Below are positions 10,340 to 17,562 of a stretch of 64,000 nt of DNA, one piece after another. Within the stretch, counting starts at the first letter, position 1; every line of letters begins with the position of its first letter. The stretch comes from Astrobacterium formosum (GTDB lineage: Bacteria; Pseudomonadota; Alphaproteobacteria; Rhizobiales; Xanthobacteraceae). Made by a program: the position numbers and the translations under genes. Location: NCBI GenBank assembly GCA_030848545.1, contig JAVDCA010000009.1, positions 1 through 64,000 of the forward strand, given 5' to 3'. The notes below the pieces were generated by a model. That model saw only the letters and a list, made by a program, of their open reading frames with translations. It did no database searches and had not been told where the DNA came from.

Positions 10340-10661
10340 TGCCGAGATCAGCACCAGCTACGTGGAGCTGTCGAACTTGTTGATCCGCATGGCCTGCCGG
10401 TGCTTCACGACGCCTGTCGAACGGCTTTTCCAAGAGGCTCGACAACCACGAAGCTGCCACCAACCTGTACGTGGCGCACTACAATCTGTGCTGCGTGCAT
10501 GAAAGCCTGCGACACGCGCCTGCCATGGCGGGATCGCGGATCGCGTCTGGTCAATCGGAGATTTGATCGACGCGGCGCTAGCGACGAAGCCGACAGAGCC
10601 GATGACAACCGCGCCGGATCGGCGGCGGCGGTTCCGTGTAATTGAAGGTGGACCGGATTAG
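10340..10661 (+). pseudogene. IS1-type transposase remnant, frameshifted
   Basis: Only the C-terminal third of a transposase remains. One frame encodes STSYVELSNLLIRMACRC (from about 10,350), and after a frameshift near 10,410 a second frame encodes NGFSKRLDNHEAATNLYV, then YNLCCVHESLRHAPAMA and a short tail to a TAG at 10,659-10,661. This block is characteristic of the transposases annotated as IS1-family in rhizobia. No terminal inverted repeats are recognisable, so the element is dead. It marks the region as a site of past insertion. Confidence 0.7.
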
Positions 10662-10837
10662 TTCCTGTATGCCCGCTTGCTCTTAATTGCGTGCTGCGCC
10701 ACGCGCGCAACTGACTGAACGACCTCAGTTAGCCGTTTACGCCAAGGTCGCGGGGCGAACCAACGAAACGCAACAACAACGCCCATCGCGACGATAAGCG
10801 CGATCTCAATTTTTAGGATCAGGATTTCTGCTGGCAT
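10658..10837 (-). CDS. Small single-span membrane protein (59 aa)
   Basis: A 59-residue reading frame beginning MPAEILILKIEIAL. It has one hydrophobic segment (about residues 4-24), then WFAPRPWRKR and a basic helical tail ending KSKRAYRN. A strong GGAGAGGACG stands before the ATG, supporting real translation. Its TAA stop overlaps the stop codon of the transposase remnant on the opposite strand by two bases. It lies 64 bp downstream of another membrane protein gene on the same strand and may share its transcript. I recognise no family. It is below the usual size cut-off for gene callers. Confidence 0.5.
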   Translation of the reverse strand: MPAEILILKIEIALIVAMGVVVAFRWFAPRPWRKRLTEVVQSVARVAQHAIKSKRAYRN

Positions 10838-10901
10838 CGTCCTCTCCAGCTTCTCCCTACATAGTCAACCGAAAGCCTACATAGGTTCAGCTAACGAGCC
10901 G

Positions 10902-11342
10902 TCAACGTCGATGCTCCATTGCCACGCCAACTTCGGTCATAAAGCTGAAAACTATGGCAAGAATCGTAAGCGTCATCCAGAGAAGGTACTGGCTTGGCCT
11001 AAGCGTAGCATTCGCTGACAACTTTGCAAAGCCAACCAACCCCGATGCTAGCGCGCAACCGTTGAATATAAGGGCCAACACAGTTAAAAATAACGACGTC
11101 CCAGACATTTTAAAGAATTTTTTGCATAAATAATCAAGAAGGCTTGAAATTGCAAGTAACGATACTGGAACGACTACAAACAACAGCTCACGAAAGTGAC
11201 CGTGAGCATTTACGGACCTGGCTATCATGATAGGATTAAAGTCTACATCCACTTCATCATGAAATACTACGGGCAGCAGCGCGACAACTACTGCAAGTGC
11301 CCACAAAAGAAATCTGATGATTACATAGAAGCCAACCGCCAC
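10902..11342 (-). CDS. Hypothetical four-helix membrane protein
   Basis: A 146-residue protein with four hydrophobic segments (about 4-26, 52-70, 81-104 and 114-137) and no recognisable domain. The N-terminus MAVGFYVIIRFLLW and a short C-terminal tail ending AMEHRR suggest an inner-membrane protein. Its base composition is clearly lower in GC than the core genes on either side, which fits acquisition together with the adjacent IS remnant. Function unknown. Confidence 0.55.
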   Translation of the reverse strand: MAVGFYVIIRFLLWALAVVVALLPVVFHDEVDVDFNPIMIARSVNAHGHFRELLFVVVPVSLLAISSLLDYLCKKFFKMSGTSLFLTVLALIFNGCALASGLVGFAKLSANATLRPSQYLLWMTLTILAIVFSFMTEVGVAMEHRR

Positions 11343-11470
11343 AACGATTCGCCCCGTTTCCCTAAAGCACGCAGTAGATTACGTTCATACCTGCCTATTC
11401 GCAATATCCGCTATTGTCCTAATTCCCCTCCGCGCCTGTCCTAATTCGGATAGCACCGGCCCTGGCGACC

Positions 11471-12406
11471 TCAGCCGGGCCGTCTCCACGGCAGGCGTTC
11501 GGCGCTTTCCACGAACATCCATGCGCCGGCGCCGAGGGCGGCGGGAAACAGGGCGGTGACGCGTTCGTCATGGCGTCGGAAGGCCAGTCGGTTGCGTGTA
11601 AGGGTGCCCTCCAGCACGGCGAGCGAGCGGACCGTGACGGCGTAGACGCCGATGAAGGGCAGCGACGGGACCGTGAGTTCGGGAACGAGGCCCGTCAGCG
11701 TTCCGGCATCGGTGACGAGGACGCCGCCGCGCTCGAGGCGGATGAGGTCGCCTGACGGATTGCGGTCGGCCGTCCGGCCGAGGAAGCGGGCGAACCGCGC
11801 CGCCGCTTCGCGCCGGTCGGTGACCGCCACCACCATGTCGGCGAGCCCGGTGGCGCCATTCTGGTGATCGAGCCAACGCGGCTGCCACACCGTCGCTTCG
11901 GTGTGGTGGGTGACGAACTGCATGCGGCCTTCGGGCATCTCGCCGGCCTCGACCCGCGCGACCGTGAAGGCGGCGATGCCGGGTCCCGCCTCGGTGTCCA
12001 CCGGCCGCTGCATGTGGACCAGCGGGCGGACCCGAAAGCCGTCAGCGGCGAGTCTTGCGTGGGCGGTCGCGGCTTCGCTCACCGCGAAGGCGGCGAGGTG
12101 GACGCCCGCATGGCGCGTGAGCGCGCCGTCGAATTCGCGGCCGAGTGGCGTATCGGCGGTCTTGAACAGGATTTCGATGTAGCCACGGCGGAACATGACG
12201 GTGACATTGCCGGTGCCGGTCGGTGTCGTGCCGCCGTGCCCGTCCGGAACGACCTGGACGGAGCGCGGGGCGACGAAGAATCCCGCCTGTTTCAACGCCG
12301 CCGTGGCGGCGTCGGCATCGGCAACGAAGTGGCCGACATGATCCAGGAAGGTCTCGTCCGGGCCGGGAAGTTGGCGCCCCGGAATGGCGGATGGGGGAAT
12401 GGGCAT
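11471..12406 (-). CDS. Glyoxalase-like (VOC fold) domain protein
   Basis: A 311-residue cytosolic protein. The N-terminal segment DHVGHFVADADAATAALKQA and the later THHTEATVWQPRW resemble the Glyoxalase-like 3 domain, a vicinal-oxygen-chelate fold usually built from two paired beta-alpha modules. Conserved His of DHVGHF and Glu of GYIEIL are candidate metal ligands. The start at 12406 (MPIPPSAIPG) is preceded by AAGG; the longer in-frame form to 12487 is less likely. It is divergent from the three-gene cassette that begins at 12568. The substrate is unknown and nothing links it to that cassette beyond position. Confidence 0.65.
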   Translation of the reverse strand: MPIPPSAIPGRQLPGPDETFLDHVGHFVADADAATAALKQAGFFVAPRSVQVVPDGHGGTTPTGTGNVTVMFRRGYIEILFKTADTPLGREFDGALTRHAGVHLAAFAVSEAATAHARLAADGFRVRPLVHMQRPVDTEAGPGIAAFTVARVEAGEMPEGRMQFVTHHTEATVWQPRWLDHQNGATGLADMVVAVTDRREAAARFARFLGRTADRNPSGDLIRLERGGVLVTDAGTLTGLVPELTVPSLPFIGVYAVTVRSLAVLEGTLTRNRLAFRRHDERVTALFPAALGAGAWMFVESAERLPWRRPG

Positions 12407-12567
12407 GACGGGACCTTGTTCAAACGCTTGACCGGCGGAGTGTCCGGACTCAGCCGGGACGATGATTCCGATTCTCTCGGTCGGCAACTTCGTTCCGCAG
12501 TCGACCGCCGGATATGATAAATCCTTCGCTGCCCTGACCGCATGGATGTTCAGACGGAAATAGTCCT

Positions 12568-13362
12568 ATGACATCGAGCTTCGACAATCTCCTGCCTGCA
12601 ATCACCGCCGCGAAGGACGCCGGACTTACGATCGGCGCGATCAAGAAAAAGTTCATCGGCAATTCGAAGGCGAAGGCCAAGGAACGCGAGGCGGAATTAC
12701 GCGACCATCTCGCTACGCTTGCCCGCGAGGGGGCGATCTGGGGTCCGCTCAAGTACGGACGCTCGCAATACTATTTCGCCGCCGGTCGGGGTCCTTCGAT
12801 CGAAACCGCGAGTGACGCTGTGGCTCGCCTCATCCTGCGGAACGGCGTCAAGCTTATTTCGCGGCCCGGATTGGAGGAAAAGGTGACCGGCATGAACAAG
12901 CCGTTCTTCACCGACGGGCTCAAGCACGCGGTGGCGAGCCGCGCCATCGTCGAATTGTCCTGCGGGTCGTCGAAATATTACCTGCACCGCGAAGTCGCGG
13001 CCGAGTATTTCGATTTCGAGACGTCGCCGTCGGGTGATGCGTCCGCGCCGGTCGCGCAGCCGGCGCCCGACGCGCCCGCGTCCGAGCCGGACATGAGCTT
13101 CGCGGAGCTGTTGCCGGCCTATCGCCGCCTCAAGGCCGAGCAGGGCGGCTTTTCCGCCGTCAAGATCTTCGATCTCATGAAGGCGCTCGGTCGACCGAAG
13201 GAGGTCCTGCATCGCCTGCTCGTCGCCGAGGCCAAGGCGGGACGGATCAGCATTCATCACACCACGTCCGTGGAGCTGCCCGCGGAGGTGATCGATGCCG
13301 GCATCCGGCTGCCGGGTTATGCCGAGCCGTTCGTCACCATCGTGGTCAAGGACGAGCCATGA
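12568..13362 (+). CDS. Protein of repeated winged-helix-like units; first gene of putative DNA-processing cassette
   Basis: A 264-residue protein I cannot assign to a named family. It appears to consist of three winged-helix-like units: about 5-75 (ending YGRSQYYFAAG), 76-150 (ending CGSSKYYLHRE) and 175-250 (ending AGRISIHHTTS). The first two end with the same pattern, a helix, then G/S-x-S-K/Q-Y-Y-F/L. A short Pro/Ala linker (152-172) separates the second and third. This suggests DNA binding or a scaffold role in the following ATPase and nuclease-motor. Its TGA overlaps the ATG of the next gene by 4 bp. GC content matches the genome, so there is no obvious sign of recent transfer. Function is inferred from context. 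Confidence 0.6.
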   Translation: MTSSFDNLLPAITAAKDAGLTIGAIKKKFIGNSKAKAKEREAELRDHLATLAREGAIWGPLKYGRSQYYFAAGRGPSIETASDAVARLILRNGVKLISRPGLEEKVTGMNKPFFTDGLKHAVASRAIVELSCGSSKYYLHREVAAEYFDFETSPSGDASAPVAQPAPDAPASEPDMSFAELLPAYRRLKAEQGGFSAVKIFDLMKALGRPKEVLHRLLVAEAKAGRISIHHTTSVELPAEVIDAGIRLPGYAEPFVTIVVKDEP

Positions 13363-15509
13363 CCCGGTCCTTGGCGACCATCCAGGTGAACCCGTTCGAA
13401 GACGACGTCGTGCGCGAGCCCCGCGAGGTGTCGTTCTCGGTGCCGGGGTTGAACGACGCGCCGTTGAATACGCTTCTGGCCGAATTCGCCGCCCTGGACG
13501 CCGGCACCGTGCCGCGCGAGCGGCCCGCAAAGGCCAGGAAAGCCCAGCTCGTGGTGTCGCCCGACCGCGGCTACGGCAAGTCGCATTTGTTGGGACGCGT
13601 GTTCGCCGCCCTCGGACGGCAGGCCACCAAGGTGTATCTGCGGCCGTTCCAGGACCCCTATAAGGCCTGGCACTCGATCCTGCTGTTGACCATCCAGGAG
13701 CTCGATCGTTCCGACGACGACAAGCCCGGCACGCCCAGCCAGTTGGAAGCCCTGGCGGTGGGCACGCTGGCGCATGTGGTCGCGGATTTCGCCGAAGACG
13801 GCATCCCGGATCGTGCCGAGGCGCCGCAGGCGGTCGCGTTCCTGCGCAAGCTCGGCAACAATTCCAGCCTGCCCGAGGCGGAGACGCGCAAATGGATCAA
13901 GTGGCTGGGCGAACTGATCGCTGATGCCAGCGAGATCGGCCGGTTGTGCGCGCGTCTGAAAGCAAGACGCCACGTCGATCTGCATGGTCGCGAGAAAGCC
14001 TGGCTGCGGGTGTTCGCGGCCTGCGCGCTCGACGGTCCGTACGGTGAGCGGCGCACCGCCGCCCTGAAATGGCTGCGGGCCGAGCCGCTCGAACCCGACG
14101 AAGTGGCGCTGTTGCGCATCGACGCCGCGTCCAATGATGGAGCCGGAGACGCGTCCGCGCAGGAGATCAATGACCTCAGCTTTCGCCGCCTGCGCGGCCT
14201 CTGCCAGCTCGCATCCTATTATCGCCCGTTCGTGTTCTGCTTCGACCAGACCGAGTTCTACGCCAGCGATGTTGGCCTGATCAAAACCCTGGGCAACTGC
14301 ATCGACCAGCTCTATGTGGACCTGCCCAATCACCTGACGGTGATCACCGCCAACCAGGAGAACTGGGTCACCGAAATCCAGCCCCACATCGCCCCGCCTC
14401 AGCGTCAACGCATGTCGCCGGAGATCGCGCTGGAAGGAATCCGCATCGGCGGCGCCCGCGAACTCATCACCGAACGGCTGCGGGAATACGGTCTCGGCGA
14501 AAGCATTCTGGAAAAATTCTTCGCCGGCGGCTGGCTCGAAGGCGTTTTTTCGCCCATCCCCGAGCTGGGCGTTCGCGCGCTGCTGATGCGCGCCGCGGAG
14601 CGTTTTCGATCACTGCAAACGGACAGGCCGCCGGCCCCCGGGCCGAGCCTCGACGACCTGTTCCGGCTGGAGGTCAACGGCGTGCGTGCCAAGCGGGCAC
14701 TGTTGGCTTACAACCAGGACTGCCTGATGTGGTTCGCCAAGGACATCGGCCGCGGCTTTTCCGACATCACCATCTCTCGCCCGCAGGATCGCCGCTACTT
14801 CTCCCTCGAATGGCGTTGGCCGGATCGCCAGGTGTGCTTCGCCTTCGAGGGCGGGGACCATTGGCGACGCTGGCAGGCGATCGCCGACGAGGCCATCCGC
14901 ATGGCGCGGGCCCAAGGCGATCGGGCATTTCTGGCCTATGTGTTCCGCACGCCGGATCTGGCCAAGGTGCCGCGGCCGACCTGGAGCGCCGCCGCCGCGA
15001 CCCTGGACGAGGCGAAGACGCGTGGGTTCCACATTGTCGAATTGACGCCCGACCAGATGTGCGAGATTCACGCCGCCCGCGAGCTCTATTCGAATGCTCT
15101 TCAAGGCAACATCGCGTATTCGGGAACCGAGACCCTGGCCTGGCTGCAGGCGCGGTTCGTCCCGTTCCTGAAGGAGATCGCCTTTCGGCCGGCAGCGGCC
15201 GAGGCGAAGAAGGCCAATAGCGGCAAACCGGACGGCAAGAAGCCCGTCACGATGCGGCCCGATCATGCGTCCAAGTCGCCCCCCTCTTCGCCGTCGCCGG
15301 CGCGGGCGGTCGGGCTCGACGACGCGGCGTTGCGGATCGTCCTCGACATGATGCGCGAGCAGCGCATCGCCGACATCTCGGCGGTGCTCGATCGCCTCGG
15401 CAGCCGTGACCTGCGCGATCGGCTCTTGCGCAGCGTCGAAGCCCATCCCAACCTGAAGGCCCATCCCGGCCCCCAGACCATCTACCTGCAATGGCGCATC
15501 ACAGCATAA
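13359..15509 (+). CDS. P-loop ATPase of putative DNA-processing cassette
   Basis: A 716-residue protein. Walker A is SPDRGYGKSH (67-76) and a Walker B-like strand is FVFCFDQTE (291-299), with TVITANQENW (about 327-336) as a sensor-1-like strand. The large insert between Walker A and B is alpha-helical. Residues about 470-600 form an alpha/beta segment (EWRWPDRQVCFAFEGGDHW, then FLAYVFRTP) that could be a nuclease-like or purely structural domain. A Pro/Ser/Lys linker (about 615-650) leads to a C-terminal winged-helix-like unit. The GYGKSHLL signature is reminiscent of large defence ATPases such as BREX BrxC, but I do not claim membership. The gene overlaps its upstream neighbour by 4 bp and the nuclease-motor gene by 19 bp, so all three are probably translated together. 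Confidence 0.7.
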   Translation: MTRSLATIQVNPFEDDVVREPREVSFSVPGLNDAPLNTLLAEFAALDAGTVPRERPAKARKAQLVVSPDRGYGKSHLLGRVFAALGRQATKVYLRPFQDPYKAWHSILLLTIQELDRSDDDKPGTPSQLEALAVGTLAHVVADFAEDGIPDRAEAPQAVAFLRKLGNNSSLPEAETRKWIKWLGELIADASEIGRLCARLKARRHVDLHGREKAWLRVFAACALDGPYGERRTAALKWLRAEPLEPDEVALLRIDAASNDGAGDASAQEINDLSFRRLRGLCQLASYYRPFVFCFDQTEFYASDVGLIKTLGNCIDQLYVDLPNHLTVITANQENWVTEIQPHIAPPQRQRMSPEIALEGIRIGGARELITERLREYGLGESILEKFFAGGWLEGVFSPIPELGVRALLMRAAERFRSLQTDRPPAPGPSLDDLFRLEVNGVRAKRALLAYNQDCLMWFAKDIGRGFSDITISRPQDRRYFSLEWRWPDRQVCFAFEGGDHWRRWQAIADEAIRMARAQGDRAFLAYVFRTPDLAKVPRPTWSAAAATLDEAKTRGFHIVELTPDQMCEIHAARELYSNALQGNIAYSGTETLAWLQARFVPFLKEIAFRPAAAEAKKANSGKPDGKKPVTMRPDHASKSPPSSPSPARAVGLDDAALRIVLDMMREQRIADISAVLDRLGSRDLRDRLLRSVEAHPNLKAHPGPQTIYLQWRITA

Positions 15510-17359
15510 CGGCGAGCGAGCTGAAGTTCGCCGTCCTCGATCCGGACTGGCGGACGAAATGGCTGGCCGGCGAAAAACCGTCCACCCGCACCTTCGCGCC
15601 GCCCGGGACACCGCGCGCCATGGGGGTGCGCTTCCACAAGGAAGTGGAGACGCTGGTCACCTGGCTGACCGCGCCCGAAAGCCTCGCGGCGGCGGCGAAG
15701 ATCGACACGGCCGTGGGGCTCATGGATCACCTGTGGGCGACGTCGCTGCAGAAACTGACCGACCGGCTGTTCGCCGACGGCCGCGGCGAGGAGGCCGCCG
15801 TGTTCACCGATCGGATGCGGCACTTCTGTGCCCGCATCGCCGACCTGCGGCGGCGGACCGCCCGTTTCGAGAACTGGCAGGACGTGTTCGTCGGCGCCGA
15901 GCAGGACCTCGCCGGCATCCCGGTGCCGGTCGGAGACCATGTGGTCGACGTGCGTGCGCGCGTCGATGCCATCCGTCTCCACCCCGAGCGTCGCCTGGAA
16001 GTGGTGGACTACAAATTGAGCCAGGGCCAGGAGCAGAAGGCCGATCTGGTCCAGCTCGCGATCTATGCCCATCTCTTGCCGCTCTGGCGGCCCGGCTGCG
16101 AGTTCTGCGGCACGCTCGAATACTACCTGCCGCAGTTCAGCGAAGTGCACGTCTCGCGGGCCGACCTCGCCGACATCTTCGACGGCATGGTGGCGCCGGT
16201 TCTCTCCGAGATGTTCGCGCCGAAACCGGCAGTGCCGCGCCCGTCGGCGGCCGCGCCGCGGCCCGCATCCGACCTCAGCGCACTCGGTCGTGCCACCGTC
16301 GAGGCCTTTCGCGGCTTCAATCTCGGCGTCGAGGTCGCCGGCGTGGTCGAAGGACCGCAACTGGTGCGGCTGCGGCTGACGCCGGCGCCCGGCGTAAAGG
16401 TGTCGTCGCTCGCCAACCGGGCCGAGGATCTGCAGGTTGCCCTCCGGCTCGCCGAGCCGCCGCTCATCAAGGCCGGCAAGGGATTCGTGATCCTGGACCT
16501 GCCGCGTCCGGAGCCGAAGCCCTGCCTGCTGAAAGATGCGCTTTCCTCCGGCCTCGCCGCCGCGCTCAAGAGCACGGTCGCGTTCCCGATCGGCATCGGG
16601 GTCGAAGGAGATCCGGTGGTCGCCGACTTCGCCGAACCGAACACCTGCCATGCCCTGGTGGCCGGCTCGACCGGCAGCGGCAAGAGCGAATGGCTCAAGG
16701 CCATGGTCGCCAGCATGCTGTTGCGCGGTTCGCCCGCCGACGTGCAGATCGCGCTGATCGATCCAAAGATCCTCACCTTCGCGGGCGTGGAGGGCAGTCC
16801 CTATCTGTGGCGCCCCGTCGCCACCACGCTGGCCGACGCCATGGCGATCCTGCGCGACGCGGTCGCCGAAATGGACGCCCGCTACCACGCCCTCGCCCGC
16901 GGCGGCTTCGTGAACCTGGGTGAGCGCGTCGCCGCCGGCGAGAGGGACATCCCCTTCCTGGTGCTGGTCTTCGACGAGTTCGCCGACCTTGTCCTCGCCG
17001 GGCGCGACGACAGGAAGGAATTCGAGTCGCTGGTCGCCCGCATCGCCGGCAAGGGCCGCGCCGCCGGTATTCATCTCGTGCTGGCGACGCAACGCCCCGA
17101 CCGTGCCGTCGTCACCGGCCTCGTCAAGGCGAACCTGCCGCTCAAGGTCTGCCTCAAGGTCGCAAATGCGGTCAACGCCCAGATCGTGCTCGACGAACCG
17201 GGTGCCGAGAGCCTGTTCGGCAAGGGCGATCTGTTGTGCGATTTCGGCAAGGGCCTGGTGCGCGCCCAGGGGCTGTTCATTCCGCAGCCCGAGTTCCTGG
17301 CCGCGCTCCTGCCCAAAGCCGGCGACCGGCGTCAAGCCGGCGACCGGCATCGCGGCTGA
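15491..17359 (+). CDS. RecB/Cas4-like nuclease fused to an FtsK/SpoIIIE DNA motor
   Basis: A 622-residue fusion. Residues 1-235 hold a RecB-family PD-(D/E)XK nuclease with all landmarks: His49 in GVRFHKEVE, Asp159 in RARVDAI, the DYK core Asp173-Tyr-Lys175 in LEVVDYKLS, and the trailing Gln188/Tyr192 in QLAIYAHLL. After a Pro/Ala linker (245-262), residues 270-345 match the FtsK alpha domain (PAPGVKVSSLANRAEDL) and 380-600 the beta motor: Walker A AGSTGSGKSE (391-400), Walker B VLVFDEFADL, and AGIHLVLATQRPD. There is no membrane domain and no C-terminal KOPS-reading gamma domain. Expected activity is ATP-driven translocation on double-stranded DNA coupled to cleavage. The start at 15491 lies inside the ATPase gene. 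This is not the housekeeping FtsK. Confidence 0.85.
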   Translation: MAHHSITASELKFAVLDPDWRTKWLAGEKPSTRTFAPPGTPRAMGVRFHKEVETLVTWLTAPESLAAAAKIDTAVGLMDHLWATSLQKLTDRLFADGRGEEAAVFTDRMRHFCARIADLRRRTARFENWQDVFVGAEQDLAGIPVPVGDHVVDVRARVDAIRLHPERRLEVVDYKLSQGQEQKADLVQLAIYAHLLPLWRPGCEFCGTLEYYLPQFSEVHVSRADLADIFDGMVAPVLSEMFAPKPAVPRPSAAAPRPASDLSALGRATVEAFRGFNLGVEVAGVVEGPQLVRLRLTPAPGVKVSSLANRAEDLQVALRLAEPPLIKAGKGFVILDLPRPEPKPCLLKDALSSGLAAALKSTVAFPIGIGVEGDPVVADFAEPNTCHALVAGSTGSGKSEWLKAMVASMLLRGSPADVQIALIDPKILTFAGVEGSPYLWRPVATTLADAMAILRDAVAEMDARYHALARGGFVNLGERVAAGERDIPFLVLVFDEFADLVLAGRDDRKEFESLVARIAGKGRAAGIHLVLATQRPDRAVVTGLVKANLPLKVCLKVANAVNAQIVLDEPGAESLFGKGDLLCDFGKGLVRAQGLFIPQPEFLAALLPKAGDRRQAGDRHRG

Positions 17360-17562
17360 CGGTGGCGGCTCGCCGAGCGACGGGGCGCAGGGCGGAGCAA
17401 CGAGCCTGCCCTCGATACCATATGCGACAAGTGGCCGCTGCCCGAATGGGTGGGGCGCGAAGGCGGTGCACACTTGCGCGGGACCTCAAAATCATTCTTA
17501 TCGGGGCGCGAGCCGACGAGGGTCTCGGCTCTTGAACACGAACTGCCTCTGCCGGGAAGGTG

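Larger units (their letters stand above)
9910..11450. repeat. TGTCCTARTTC repeats flanking the IS remnant region
   Basis: TGTCCTAGTTCGA at 9910-9922, a variant TGTCCTGAATTG at 9952-9963, TGTCCTAATTCCC at 11415-11427 and TGTCCTAATTCGGA at 11437-11450 bracket the lower-GC scar. The spacing suggests boundaries of an ancient insertion or recombination, but they could also be unrelated short repeats. Confidence 0.35.

Noticed and set aside
10405-10710. Minus-strand frame over the IS remnant
   Set aside because: It mirrors the transposase remnant on the other strand and has no start signal; the 59-residue frame at 10658-10837 is better supported.
15491-17359. Housekeeping FtsK
   Set aside because: No membrane helices and no gamma domain; a nuclease replaces the N-terminal part.
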